Origin: Hesseltinella vesiculosa
Lineage: Eukaryota > Mucoromycota > Mucoromycetes > Mucorales > Cunninghamellaceae
Length of the DNA: 64,000 nucleotides
NCBI GenBank assembly: GCA_002104935.1
Contig: MCGT01000054.1
Span: 1 to 64,000 of the forward strand
Direction of reading: 5' to 3'
Of the stretch, positions 46,083 through 58,331 are shown one piece after another. The position numbers and the translations under genes were made by a program. The first letter of the stretch is position 1, and each line of letters opens with the position of its first letter. The notes under the pieces were generated by a model. It had not been told where the DNA came from, made no database searches, and was given only the letters and a program-made list of their open reading frames with translations.

Positions 46083-47649
46083 TCAATCGACCCTTGTACG
46101 CGAGGAATCAGAGGAGGCAATAGTAAGTGACTGTGAGCTCGAGGGATCTTGGATGCAGGAAGATTGGCTAGAGGAGTGCGTGTCATCGTCATCTTTGTCC
46201 GTAATCATAACAAAGCGACCATTTACGTAGTGGTAAGAAATAGGAGTAGAGGAGCCCAGTATGTTGGATGAAACGGCAGGAGGCTGCAGCGAGGGTAGCT
46301 GGTTGTCCTTGTTTTGAATATGTTGAGGCTGATAGGCAGTGACAGGAGAAGTATGTATGGTGTTTCCTGTGGCTGACATATATACAGTGGGGTGGTAATC
46401 AGAGATGTCAGCAGATGGCCATGCGGAGTGGCCAAATTCACCGTATTGTTGTGTCAGGGGGTCGAATCGGTATCGCTGCTGTTGCTGCTTCTTCTTTTCT
46501 TGAGAGGCATCTGACTGAGATGTCTGTGTCGTAATGGTAGGCACAGCTTTGCTGTCTTCGCTTAGCTCCGGCTGGATAGCTGTATGACGCGCACCTTTTT
46601 TCGTTCGCTGTGTGGTGACCCAGTGAACTGTGCACACGTTGATCATCACGTCCACAAAGCAGCAGGTCAAGCAAATTACACCGGGTTCGTAGCCATGCAA
46701 TATAGTGAGGGCGCACACGTTCGCAAATGACACAATAAGACACACCATCGAGGCGACCATCGTTCGTTTAGCAACATCGCGTAGTCTTGATTCTCGCCAA
46801 CCGCCGTTGTTATCACTTTCAATTTTCATTAACGGGCGCACGAATAGGACGGTCATGTATAAGTTAATGATCTGAAATAGAAAAACTAGTGTCAGTTGAT
46901 TCTCTATGTTACATTAGTTGTATTCCAACATACAAAATCGTAAGTCTATGTAGGAATAAAGGGATGTGGTAAGTGTCGCTGTTTTATGGACCTGCTACCT
47001 ACCATTAACGGAATACTTGCGATCGGCTTTAATCCAATGGAACAGTGCCCGTCGGGTTCAATCCATGCATTATGGAAATATATCTGCAAACGCAAAAAAA
47101 AATTAACCTGTGCCCTATTTTTCATGGGCAATTGAAAATTTCCTCTACCATCAACACAAAAATACCAAGATAAGGTGAAAGCATGCAGATGTGGATTCGA
47201 TACGACTTCGTATTCCATCTTGATGTACGACCAGCGTTCACCACCCAGACTTTTTCGATTAGCCAAAGGTAAATCGTAATCTTTGTTCCTGCATAAAACA
47301 CGTCACAAGCAAGTTCTGACAATAAGCAAGACGTATAATTCCCTGCCATGGCATAGAAATTTCATTAGTTTGAATCTATACGTGAACCTACTGGGTATTT
47401 CTGGTTACCATTGTTTGTCATCACGAGGATAATGCCACTAACTGTGAATGCCCAAGAAAAGATGTAGAGAATGATCACCAGCCATTTCGAGTAGGATAAA
47501 TATTTGTACTGCACGTTGTATGTTTTGACCCCAAATAAAGCGCACATGCCTGACGCTGAGATTAGCCCAATAATCTGTGACATGATTTCGGCGTGGTCGG
47601 GCTTCCCATCGTAAATATAATCAGGGGATCCTGTTACTCGAAAGCTCAT
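46083..47649 (-). CDS. Seven-helix membrane protein, putative receptor/sensor
   Basis: Several exons from 47649 to 46083. Seven hydrophobic segments can be read: EIMSQIIGLISASGMCALFG, WLVIILYIFSWAFTVSGIIL, the CDVFYAG...IYLWLIEKVWVV region, HICMLSPYLGIFVLM, LKPIASIPLMIINLYMTVLF, MVASMVCLIVSFANVCALTI, and VICLTCCFVDVMINVCTV. A cytoplasmic tail of about 180 residues, rich in Gln, Ser and Thr, follows. This is a GPCR-like topology (short N-terminus, seven helices, long tail). Similar proteins of unknown ligand are common in early-diverging fungi. I do not assign a class. Confidence 0.6.
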
Positions 47650-48314
47650 CGAATGGAAAAAAAAGAGAGGCTAATGAAAACTGGAAAAAAAAACAAAGGA
47701 AGAAGGGAAAGCTGAAAAAAAAAAAATTGCGGCCTTGAAACCTGTTTTGAAAACTTTAAAAAAAGACACTGATGTTACACTTTGTGGCACCCGCAATGAA
47801 GTCAAACGGATAAAAAGAATCGTGCGTTTTCCTCCACGCTGCAGTGCTGGTCATCCTAAGCGCTTTGACCAGTACCACTTAGACCGCCAGCATTGGAAAG
47901 CAAAAAATAGGCACTGTGGCTTTATGTGACTCCCCTTCACCAGCACTAAAGAATGAATTCGACTGATTCTTTTTTTTTTTTTTTGGAAATGATCTGCAAG
48001 GGTCAGTTTAGTTTTGCCCTTCATCTTTGTTCCAAACACAGTACCAGAATTGTATCTAGTCTCGTGTCACAAAGCACATCAACCAATCCCTACACTTCAC
48101 AGAGGAATATTTGCTTTTTTGTGGTAATTTGGATATGAAGGTTTTCATACAGGGCAGGGGCTGGATAGACATATAATAGACCGAAAAACAAGGAAATTAA
48201 GTAGCAAAGTCCCAGGATTATGGGTTGTATGCACAAGTATCGCGTAAAAAAACCTTGGCGAAAAAAAGGGAAGCTGCATCTTTCCGCTTCACTTGTTTTA
48301 TTTTTTTCTGTGCG
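47650..48314. other. Intergenic, no supported gene
   Basis: A region of 665 bp between divergent genes, with A/T runs. A short open stretch near 47735-47929 shows nothing recognisable. Confidence 0.4.
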
Positions 48315-50154
48315 ATGGATGAGAAACTGATAGGGTTGCTGATTGCAGCGAAAAAAGCATTGCACTCGGGTCAGTCCATATGTGAGCAAGCTAATACACT
48401 GTCACAAGATTCTGAAGAATATGCGGATGCAATTGAAAAATCTTGGCCACGCATGGTGTTTGTCCATAATCATATTCTTGTCCAGCTCAGTGCACTGAAT
48501 CGAATTCGTGAATATCTCTTGATGAAAATACAAATCAAAAGAGACAATCTCAAGGTGACTTCGAGTTCGAGCCTTACTCATCAAGGAATGACCTGACCTA
48601 ACCTTGAGAGTGAGTTATTTTTTTCAGGATCGGGAATCGACATTTGGAAAAGTTTCATTTGAACTTCAAGAAATCTTTGGCACATTGCGCAAGACAAATA
48701 TCGACCCACATATTCTCCGGCTTAATCATCCCACGGTTCATTTACAGCAAGAGGAAAGATCGACCCTGTTCGACTATATCCAAGACCAAGCTGTGTTGGA
48801 GCTACAGCAACTGGCTGATGATGAAATCGGCAAGGCTGAGGTGGGACAAAAAAGCGGCGTCAATCAATCCTCATCTTTATTACGGGGGCTATTAGGTACT
48901 CTGCAATTCACTCGAGCTCATAGAAAAGAACTTGTCTACCAAGATCAATGAGCTTGCATCCATGCTGGAAGCTGCAGTTTCGATTTCTCTGGATGATACC
49001 ACAGCAAGTTTTGTCAATGCCAAGACGCAATTCCAAGAAGGTGAAATGGCAGCAATGGCTGATATCTTGAACAGCTTGACCAACCATTACGATCAACTTG
49101 GAGAAGCGTTAAGGTAGAGGGTAGAACCCCTTTCTGGCATGTGCGCGTGAGTATTAACAATGGGTTGGTTCAGGTTGTGGCGTTCCAATTTGGATACAAG
49201 ACAGCATCTCGATATTTCGGGCAGGTCCCACTCCTCATTCTCCACGTAACATTTGACACATTTTTTAATAGTGCTTCAGGAAGATCATGATCGTTTACCA
49301 GATATTGTCGAAGATCTGAGAGACTCGTTTGACGTAGTTAAAAGTGTTAAAGAGGAACTTCTGGTGCGATTGCGAGTGCAGCAGACTGTTCACGGAGACC
49401 TTTTGAATGTTCTTGATCAGCTGGAAACAGTTAACGTCACTGGTGGTCTTGCAGAATTGATTGTGGATAGATTGACGCATGTGGAAGTAGAAACGGCGGA
49501 GCACGAAACAAACATGGACCTGTACTTTGACCAGTTGATGTCTTTGACCGAGTGGTTAGTTGGTTGATGGGGAGGGGTTGTCTGCCAGTGCTAATGTTTG
49601 CCTTCACATGCTTGGCAGGTACAACCAATTCATCCACTCATACCACCATCTCATCGTGGAAGTCGAGAGACGACAGCAAGTAGCTGAGGACCAGGCCAAA
49701 TGGAGGCAGGAAATCATGCGTGCGCTGGAAAAATCACATCAAGGTGAGTAGTGGAAAACGCTGTTAGAAAAAGCCTTGACATATTTCGTTTTCTTCAGAG
49801 GAAATACAGAAACGAAAGGATTGGGTGGCCGAGCATGGACAGTTTTTACCAGAAGACCTATGCGCATTCATCTTCGTAAGACCTTTTCAAGTCACTGAGC
49901 AACCAGAACCCATTCATTTCATTCATATTCACTTTTACACAATAACAGGTCCAACCTGTGAAGCTGTCGGTGCATCCTGACCGACAGTTACTGTCTCTCG
50001 GGGAGTCCGCCGATATGAAAGTAAGGTAAAGAAAAAACGCGCAAAAGATCTTATGTTTATTGTGTCACTGTTGACTAGGCCTCGGGTGATATCAAAGGGT
50101 GACGGCGAGCAATTTTTACAAGAAGACAACGTCAGAATCACCAACAATAAATAA
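48315..50154 (+). CDS. ATG17: Autophagy scaffold protein Atg17
   Basis: About six or seven exons encode an almost entirely helical protein. It starts MDEKLIGLLIAAKKALHSGQSICEQA, with VHNHILVQLSALNRIR and a long coiled middle. It ends with the family's characteristic motif W-x4-HG-x-FLPEDLC (here WVAEHGQFLPEDLC) and a short basic/acidic tail ending ITNNK. Atg17 is a crescent-shaped dimer that, with Atg29/Atg31 or Atg101, organises the Atg1 kinase complex at the start of autophagosome formation. The Vps34 gene at the right end of the window acts later in the same pathway. Some middle introns are placed approximately. Confidence 0.8.
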
Positions 50155-50335
50155 TTAAATAAATAAACTAAAGCTAGCAATTATAGACTACAGCAACATC
50201 GATGTGTATGTCTGATGCTTAGTTATTCTCTCCTTTGGTAGCATGTCCCCTTTCCAAGGTCTTCTCAGATGCAATGGCACTCATGCGAGCCTGACTACTG
50301 GATTTCCGCCATCATTTGGCGAGAATCAGGTTTTA
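50155..50335 (-). pseudogene. Stray COX14-like terminal exon plus 3' UTR
   Basis: On the minus strand, 50290 to about 50155 aligns base for base with the last exon and 3' UTR of the COX14-like gene (36952 to about 37085). Both encode ARMSAIA-x2-KT-x-E-x2-HAT and stop after 22-23 codons, and the UTRs share ATCAGACxTACAC and TTTAGTTTATTTATT. No upstream COX14-like exons are found here. Similarity begins exactly at the AG acceptor. It is an old duplicated exon fragment, overlapping the 3' end of ATG17. Confidence 0.7.
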
Positions 50336-50754
50336 TGGGATAGATTAAAGGTAAAACGTGTGATTTAATATAAGTGAAGTTGGGCTCCATAGCTCGGTGG
50401 TTGCTTTTTTTTTGTGATGGAGAAAATGAATGCACAATGGAGAAACGATCAATACATCTGATTCAAGCTTCCCATCATACCCTCCCAGCCTAGGTGACAG
50501 TAAAAAGGCTTTTGCTAATCTCACTACGTTGTGGCGGTGGATGAAATTGGGCTTAAAAAAGTATGTATGATTGATAGTCAAGACGGACCTTTTCTCTTTT
50601 TTCTCATAATCTTTCAACTGTATACCTCGTCATTTATTTTTTTTTAAAAAAAGGTAAAAATGGCAATTAAGAGAAAGGTGTGAATTCCAATAACTAGGAT
50701 ACTGATCGCTTATTGGTGTATTGGTGTTATTGTTGCTGTTGACTGGAAATAAAG

Positions 50755-51597
50755 ATGAATCTGTTTTTTGGGAAAGCCAAGACCAAAACGACCGCCAAGG
50801 ATGCCATTTACAAGCTACGAGATACTCTTGACATGCTTGAAAAGAGACAAACATACTTGGAAGCCAAGGTTGAAAACGAATTAAAAATCGCCAAAGTCAA
50901 TGCCACAAAGAATCGGAGGGGTAAGCAGTGAAAAAATAAAAGTTTTAGAGATGACGCAGTTCACGTATTTTTTGTGTTGTATCTCTTAGTTGCGCTGATG
51001 GCGCTGAAACGGAAAAAGGCGTTTGAATCAAATATCGAAAAAATCAATGGTGCCAGAATGACGATTGAAACACAAATGATGGCCATTGAAAATGCTAATG
51101 TCAACTTGGAAACGATGGGTGCAATGCGGGCTGGTGCGGAAGCTATGAAGAATATCCATGGATCCATGTATGAATGCTTGAGAAAAAAATAATAGGGCAC
51201 GCTCTCATGTATATTCTCATCTATATTGAACATAGGGATATCAACAAGGTGGATGCCACTATGGATGATATTCGAGATCAAATGGATGTCGCCAACGAAA
51301 TATCAGAAGCCATTTCTCGACCTGTTGGCCTTGGAGAAGAGCTGGACGAAGACGAATTATTGAACGAGTTGGAGGAATTGGAGCAAGAAGAATTAGACGC
51401 CAAGATGTTGGAAACTCCTGCTCCCGCTGTATACACACCCAACGTACCCACCCACCAACCAGGTAATAGGACACCTCTCTCACATCTCATTCTTCTTATT
51501 GACACCATTGTTCTACTCAACCTCAGAACGCAAGAAAAGGGTGGAAGATGACGAAGAAGAGGAATTGGAAGCCCTCAAAGCAAGCATGGCCATGTAA
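50755..51597 (+). CDS. SNF7: ESCRT-III subunit Snf7/Vps32 (CHMP4)
   Basis: Four exons: MNLFFGKAKTKTTAKDAIYKLRDTL..., then VALMALKRKKAFESNIEKINGARMTIETQMMAIE, then DINKVDATMDDIRDQMDVANEISEAI, then an acidic tail ending EELEALKASMAM. The basic first helices and acidic C-terminus are the ESCRT-III layout. The AIxKLRxTLxMLEKRxxYLExK opening is specific to Snf7/CHMP4, the filament-forming subunit for multivesicular-body sorting and membrane scission. Length is about 220 residues, as expected. Confidence 0.95.
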
Positions 51598-51860
51598 ATT
51601 ACTGTTATTCCAAAATTGGATGTCGCAGATCGAGGAAAATAAATAGGTTAGTCAACTACGAAAAAAGGGAAAAAAGACTAGTTTCAATGAGAAGCGTTAT
51701 TTCATTGCTTGCTTACTTACCTTTTCTCGTTTGGTGCTATCAGCTTTTTTTTTTTTTTTTTGGGAGTGCACTTACTTTAATAAAAGCGTTAAATCTCATG
51801 GGATTCCAAGGATAACACCTGAATAAGTGTTGCTGTAAAATAGAGAATAAAAATGGAGAG

Positions 51861-52245
51861 ATGAGATCAAGTGGTGATGGTACAAGTAAAAAGCTGATGT
51901 CTATAGATCAAGATTTTTTCCTGGCTGTACCGACCGATGTTTCAGCCAACCTTTACCTAGCACCTTTTTGTCTGATCAAGGACAAAACATCGCTACTGCT
52001 GAAACATGGTAAGCTACAAGATCATAGGCTGAGGGTAGGCGTTTGCCGTCCAACTGTTATTTTCAGTGATGATGAAAGAATTAAGCGCCAAGCCTAATCA
52101 CGTACAAAAGTTTATGTTGCAAAGCTTGATACGCTGCGACCCATTGAACCAGGATATGGTGAAAACTGCCCTTAAATTTGAAATACGTACTGATTCACAA
52201 AATCGTATCACCATTGCACACTTGGAAAAGCTATTGACAAAATAA
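51861..52245 (+). CDS. Small hypothetical protein
   Basis: Two exons (51861-52008, 52067-52245) give 108 residues with a phase-1 GT...AG intron. Composition is that of a normal folded protein: DQDFFLAVPTDVSANLYLAP, then after the intron VMMKELSAKPNHVQKFMLQS, ending IAHLEKLLTK. No family recognised. The C-terminal helix faintly resembles the end of CENP-X/MHF2, but the rest does not. A nearby upstream ATG (51853) is closed after three codons. Confidence 0.5.
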
Positions 52246-52416
52246 GAAAGCCCCTTCATTCTGATGGCATGCTTTTTGAAACGCATTGCTAATCTGTGAT
52301 CACTAGAAATGGATTACTTGAATTTCTGCCTTCTGATTGGCCCTTATTATTAAAATCACGAACATCCTTCCAAATGGTTTTTTTTTGTTTCGCTCTTCCT
52401 TTGCTTGAAATCATAA

Positions 52417-54253
52417 ATGATGTCCGCATTGAATGTGACAAAGGGGGTCCATCCCGTGACGTTGACTTATGACGGTGAAGGTCTGCGCATCGAAGGTGAC
52501 TTGAATGCTCATAAAAAAGGTATATATTTAGTACTGTTTTTTTTCGTTTGCCCTATCCATAATAACAATCCTTCTTCATTTCATCTCTTTCTTCCCTCTC
52601 TCACTGTTGCATTGGTTGATGTAAACATTTAGTGAAATCTCACTATGGATGTGGATGCGTCCCCCTTCCAACACCAAAAGGACCTGATCCAACGCTATTG
52701 CCTATAAAAAATACGTACTTGTTGCAAGTGTTTTACAACGACAAGACAAATATGGTGCAAATCCACGCTGTGATACCTCAGGCCCCTGACGCTGATGACA
52801 CTGATTTCGAGTTGTACAAATTTATGTATTCTGTGGACAAAGACAAAGTTGATCAAGCAAAGATGTATTGCCACGACATTATGCAATCCGTATATCACGA
52901 CTTAAAACCTGAAAAACGCCTCAAAGTTCTGATCAATCCTTTTGGTGGGCAAGGCAAGGCAAAATCCATTTTTGAAACAAATGTGCGCCCAGTATTTAAC
53001 GCAGCAAAGTGCGCGGTAGATATTCAATGCAAGTGCTATTTTTTGCCTAAAAAAACAAAATCTGAAGATCTTCTTTTTTTTTTGAATTCCTAACCAGATA
53101 CTGAGCACCAAGGCCATGCTCTACAAATTGCAAAGGAGATCGATGTAGATGCATACGATGCCATTGTCACTGTCAGCGGTGATGGGGTGATACACGAAGT
53201 AATCAACGGATTTATGCAACGCCCTGATGCTGGAACTGCTATTCGAAAGGTTCCCATTGGTATTATCCCTGGTGGGACTGGTAACGCCATGAGCATTTGT
53301 ATGCTGGGTGAAATGGCAGGTTTTGACCCTGTGGCGACGGCGCTGCAAGTCATCAAAGGGCGGCCTTTGGCGCTGGATATCTGCTCAGTCTCGTATGATG
53401 ACCATCGCTATTTCTCTTTCTTGTCACACAGCTATGGCATCACATCCTATGCCGATTTAGCTACGGAGCACCTACGGTAACCCTCACCCTTAAAAAAGAG
53501 GGGGGTAAGGAGAGAGGAAAAAAGATTGACGTCTCGTTTTTTAAAAATAGTTGGATGGGAGATGCACGCACCGTTTTAGGTTTGCTCAAGGAAATATTCT
53601 CAGGAAACACGTATGGATTCGAAGCCGCAATTGATATAGCAGAGGATAGTAAAGAAGCCATTCAGCAGCAATGGGAGCAAGCCCACAAGCAGCCGGAATG
53701 GGCCGCTTTGAACGAGGCCAGTGATGGGCAAATCCAAGATACCATCCCTGCTCTATCCGAGCCGGTGCCCGATCACTGGGTTAAAATGGACGGGGAGCTT
53801 TCTTTTTTTCTGTCTAGCAAAACACCACTTCTTGCCCGTGGCATGATGAGTCACCCGTATGCTTTACCCAACGATGGGCTTCTCGACCTTCTTCTTGTGC
53901 GTGGAAAGCAGAGCCTGGCAAAGCAATTAGGCATCTTTGACAAAGTGGAAAAAGGGAACCATCTCACTTCCAGCATCGTAAGTTCCTCCCCCTGAAACTG
54001 CCTCACGCTGTGCAGATAGTAACCTGGGCAACGCCCCTTTCTTTCTGGGTTGGGTCGGGAACTTTTTTTTTTTTAGGTTGAGTACTACAAGGTCAGGGCA
54101 TTCCGCTTAACTCCTAAGCCCAGGGTTGGGCAAGCGGCCTATGTCGCCGTGGACGGGGAACATGCCCCCACCAAACCGTTCCAAGTTCAAGTGCACCCCA
54201 GAATGATGTCCGTACTCAGCTTGCAGCCCACATTTCACAGGGCTAAGATTTAA
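52417..54253 (+). CDS. Sphingosine (long-chain base) kinase
   Basis: Five exons. The diacylglycerol-kinase-type catalytic domain is clear: RLKVLINPFGGQGKAKSIF, then VTVSGDGVIHEVINGF with the nucleotide-binding SGDG, IGIIPGGTGNAMS, and SYGITSYADL. The second half contains GMMSHPYALPNDGLLDLLLVRG, and the last exon ends with VAVDGEHAPTKPFQVQVHP. It phosphorylates sphingoid bases to signalling lipids such as sphingosine/phytosphingosine-1-phosphate. Domain order and length (about 480-500 residues) match fungal Lcb4/Lcb5, though it is shorter at the N-terminus. Confidence 0.93.
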
Positions 54254-54373
54254 CCCAAATATTCCACTTTTTTATTTTTTTTTATTATTTTTTTCCACGA
54301 TAAAACTAAGACTATAAAACTGAATAGTGCAAGGTGTCATATTGGGGGAAAACAATGAAGGAATGTTAGAAGC

Positions 54374-55021
54374 TTATTTCTTGTGTTTTTTTTCTTTCTT
54401 GCTTGATTTCTTCTTTTCCTTCTTTGAGTGCGAGGATTCGGGTTCAGAGGAGCGGTGCTTCTTCTTGGACTCATGAGTTTGCGACGACAAAGTGCCATCA
54501 GTGGTAGTGGCATGATTTGGCGACAGGTATTCTTCCATTTCCTTTTCATAGCGCTGCTTGTCTTTGTTGGCTTGCTTTTTCCATTGCTACAAAGAGTAAA
54601 AAAACAATCCAGTTAGTTATCATGGCCTTGTATATTTTTTAGGCAACTCGCTTCTTTGTCTTCTTCGGTTAGGCCAGTCCATTGCTTTCCCAACACCTTG
54701 GCGATTTCAATTTGGTTCAATCCAGGATTGTCTTGAATGACGCGATCACGGCTGGCCATAACGAAGTGCAAATAAGATGAGATGTTTTTCTTGGGAGCGT
54801 TGACATCCTTGGTACGCTTTCTCTTTCCATGGACTTCAGTGATGACAGGAGTTTCTTTCAATAACTTGGACACATGAATAAATGATTCCCCGAGCTTGCG
54901 AAAGGCTTCCACCAACTTATTTAAAAATCGGAAAACGCCGAGATGAAAATGTAATTCTTTTCATTTTTTTCATTTTTTTTAACAGACTTACTTCCTTATT
55001 GTTGGCGGGATGTGCAGTCAT
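54374..55021 (-). CDS. HMG-box protein (Nhp6/Hmo1-like)
   Basis: Three exons: MTAHPANNKE, then LVEAFRKLGESFIHVSKLLKE leading into one HMG box (DVNAPKKNISSYLHFVMASRD, then IEIAKVLGKQW and GLTEEDKE), then QWKKQANKDKQRYEKEMEEY and a lysine/serine tail ending KKHKK. The helical N-terminal region before a single HMG box followed by a basic tail resembles yeast Hmo1 (box A plus box B) and other architectural chromatin proteins. It bends DNA without strong sequence preference. Neighbours do not suggest a mating locus. Confidence 0.8.
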
Positions 55022-55262
55022 ATTAGCAATAGAAATCACGCGTGTAATTGTTAAAAAAAAGTGGATAAGTGAAAAAAAAAGAAAAGAAAAAAAGAGATGA
55101 AAAAGAAAAACAAACAAAACAAAAAGACGTGGCCAAAATTCGGGGAGCTCCCCAGCTTATGAAAAGATTTGGCTCTCCTTCTTCCCCCCTGCCGACTCGG
55201 CTCCAAAAATAAATCAACTTTTTTTTTTTTTTTTTTTTTTTTTTGCTTGTAAGTACGATCCA

Positions 55263-56665
55263 ATGTCATCTTCCCTTTCCCTGCTACGTAACTTTACCAT
55301 CGGCAAAAATGACATTACTCTGTTGAATGACAAAGGCGAGCCAACAAATGTGATGTCAGATTGTTCATCTATTCAGTTTGGCGATCAAGGCACTTTTTCT
55401 CGTTTCACCAATACCGAACTGAAGAAAACGGCTACCGATGGCCAAAGTGATACTTACGCCCTCGACACTCTCGTGTTCTTGTTGCAGCATGCTTCAAGCG
55501 ACAACAGCGCGTACTTCCGTGAATGTAGAGAACAAAGAGTTGATCATGTCTCCATCGTCGATAAACGCAAGATTCTGGATTACTTGACGGGCAAAGTCAA
55601 GGATGTCCCAAATATTGTTACTGGTAACAACAACATGGCTGCGAAACGTATTCATCTCATACCTTCTCCATGGTGATTAGCAAAACGGCCATTGGATGAT
55701 GATGCCACCATGTCTGAGACCGATGCCATCAAACGATTGAAAATTGCACAAGATACCAAAGAAAGAGTTGATCGCATCATCAAACGGGAGCATGAGCTCG
55801 AGTCAAGGTCAAGCGTCTTGCAAGGCACAAAGTCTTTTGAAAAGCTGAGTGAACTGGTGAAGTCTTTGCTGTTCAGTAAATCCAGTAATCGTCTTGGAAA
55901 GCAACAGCAAGCTGCTCAGCCCATCTCGTCTCGACACCATAACAAGTTCTCCTCTGAAGGTACTTTTTTATGCTTGCAACTCTGCGCTCATCCTTTATTT
56001 CTAGACAAAATCCCTATAATCATTGTACCTGCAGCTCCTACTGCCAAACTGAACTTGTTCAATATCAAGGAGTTTTTGCAAAATGAAATGTAAGCGCACG
56101 ATCACCTATTACTAGGTACTCATGCATTGTAAACAGGTACTTGGATGCCCAGGAAATCCGTGCCTCAGGAGAAAAGAAACCAGATCAAGTCACTGTGGAA
56201 CGAAGGCGTCCCAATGGCCAAATTGCTGTGTATCATATTGTGGACTCGGTGTCTGGTTTGAAGCAAACCGATTGGGATCGTGTATGCTGTGTGGTGACCA
56301 CTGGCCAACAATGGCAATTCAAAGGATGGAAATGGGAAAAACCATTAGATGTTTTTAGCCATGGTATAGATTGATTGATTTTTCTTATAAGCACTAACCT
56401 GCCTGCTTTGCCCTCTTTTTAGTGCAAGGTTTCTATCCCAAGTGGTCGTCTGACAAAGTGATCGGCACAGCCGCTGATTGGGCAGTCCATGTGCTGAATG
56501 TAACTCATCTCTATGATCAGGACAAGAAGAGACAAGACTGATTTTAGTTTATCTTCTTTCCAGATTCACCGTGATCGCCGGTATATGGACAAAGCAGCCG
56601 TGGTGGATTTTTGGAACAAATTGGACGCCTTTAATTCAAAATGCAAGCCCTTCCTGAATTTCTGA
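55263..56665 (+). CDS. CDC73: Paf1 complex subunit Cdc73 (parafibromin)
   Basis: About six exons. The N-terminus (LLRNFTIGKNDITLLNDKGE) and LDTLVFLLQHAS match the Cdc73 N-terminal domain. The C-terminal GTPase-like fold is clear: IPIIIVPAAPTAKLNLFNIKEFL, then VYHIVDSVSGLKQTDWDRVCCVV, QWQFKGWKWEKPLDVFSHVQGFYPKW and a closing VVDFWNKLD. The first intron is taken as 55624-55680, because it restores IVTAKRPLDDD; a 33-nt alternative was set aside. Cdc73 joins Paf1, Ctr9, Leo1 and Rtf1 on RNA polymerase II and promotes elongation and histone marks. Confidence 0.93.
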
Positions 56666-56734
56666 ACTGTAGCCTAGAAAAATACAGCACGAATAGTTCT
56701 AGCCATCCCAGTTTTATTATTTCATAATTGTTTT

Positions 56735-58171
56735 TCATTTAAATATGATGTTTAATGCAGTGCGTCGGCGTTGTTGGGTGCAGTGGTCGATCCAGGAGTA
56801 GAGGCACCAGGATGCTTCCAGGACGACGTAAGTGGCTGCCAATTCTAGAATACCAGCACCCCAGCCAGGGAAGAACGCGCGCCAGCCACCTTCAAGGTAC
56901 ATATGCCGGCAACAATCCCATATCCCCGTATAAATCTCTGTCGTGAAGCCTGTGTCCTGTACCATAAGTTTGAAATTGACGGTATCTAGTGGGTAAGTCA
57001 TCGTTCGGGTTAACAGACTGCTTAGCATTCCGCAGGCAATTTCGGGAAAATAGACACAGCGCAGTGAGGAGGATATTGGGCGCTTTGGTTTGGGCGAGGG
57101 CGCCAAAGGCTGGGTGACTGGTTGGTCAAAAGACTGGGGTATAGCAGCGGTGGTAGTGCTGAGTGAGCACATTATGGTGTTATCGGTGCACTTACTGCTT
57201 TTTACAGTTGTTTCGCCTTTTTGTAACCAGAAATGATATGCTTGTTTGTAAATCCACATCATACACTTTTCAGCAAATGCGTTGAATAAAAAGAACGGCA
57301 CAAAAGTGGACCAAATAGAGAGAGCCCCCGCGGTGGTGGCCGGGCGCCAGAACCGTCGCAAGTCTTGCTTATAATGGGCGATAAAATCGGTGAGAGAGGT
57401 GATCAACGTTCGGTCAAATGGCTGTACACGTAGAATCAGGGCAGTTCGAAACAGAGGATACAGTGGTACGTGGATCAGGCACTTCAGCCTATGTCCCCAT
57501 AAATCATCGTCAGCAATGGGTGCTACTTTCTTCTTCTTCTTCTTCTTTTTGCCGCTCTGGGGGTTACCCTTGATAGAGCCATCGGATGTGTATTGGTTGT
57601 GCCAAGGCAGGAGTGCCCCAGATAGAAGCAAACATGTGCTTAAGGCAAGTTTCATAGGAGGACGTCACTACCTGACCAATCAACCCGAGACCAAATCCCG
57701 CATAAAGGGACCTCAGACCATAAGTTTCCCACTTGATACGCAACAGGTGAAAGCAGTAAGCAGGTGTATCTCTTTGCCAGCTCGTGATTGGTTGTGATAG
57801 GGCTTGAAGACCGTGACGGGACACAACAATAGGAAAGCAGATGACATAGTTGGTCATCATTGTGCCAATGGCAATCGCGATACCTGTGATTGTTTCCTTG
57901 CCTAAAAAATAGGGGGGGTGAAATGAGAATGCATGCTTATTGACTTGAACAGTTGAGACCTACTTTCTGTTATGGGATGGTCTGCTGAAGGAATGATCTG
58001 ATTGTGAAGTAGTAAATGTCGGCTAATACTTTGCAGTGCTATGGATTCTGACTGCTGGCAACTCAGTTCATACTGATGCAAGAACTTCGATCTGCCCTCC
58101 TTAAGGCTTGAAGAATGCTTGATGATTGGATTTCCTAGGCCAAGCTGGCCAACAAACGGCATCAATGTCAT
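56735..58171 (-). CDS. SLC25A46/Ugo1-like outer-mitochondrial-membrane carrier
   Basis: Three main exons. The N-terminal ~75 residues are non-conserved. Then come KETITGIAIAIGTMMTNYVICFPIVVSR and LRSLYAGFGLGLIGQVV. After a 79-nt intron (57567-57489) the reading continues LKCLIHVPLYPLFRTALILRVQP. The C-terminal repeat FPEIACGMLSSLLTRTMTYPLDTVNFKL and GIWDCCRHMYLEGGWRAFFPGWGA matches the end of SLC25A46, which has an atypical carrier signature. These proteins act in mitochondrial fusion and lipid handling rather than solute transport. The intron contains a GAA/CTT repeat (57531-57550) that reads as poly-lysine if left unspliced. Confidence 0.72.
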
Positions 58172-58331
58172 TGTGTTCCTTTTGTGGGGGGGGGGTTGTT
58201 TCGAAGAAAGAAAAGCAGGAAACTCAGCTTTGCTTGTTTTATTTTTTTGCCTGGCATATCCAAACCACGTTTAAAAACGCTACAAGACTGATGCAAAATA
58301 AAAAAAATATACAAAATGGATCGAGAACGAC

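Noticed and set aside
54374..55021. Mucoralean sex locus (sexM/sexP HMG gene)
   Set aside because: The sex locus HMG gene is flanked by a triose-phosphate transporter and an RNA helicase. Here the neighbours are sphingosine kinase and CDC73.
55648..55680. A 33-nt intron in CDC73
   Set aside because: A 57-nt intron starting at 55624 is in frame and of normal size.
57489..57580. Frameshift or pseudogene in the SLC25A46-like gene
   Set aside because: A 79-nt intron with proper GT...AG ends restores the frame and the family sequence.
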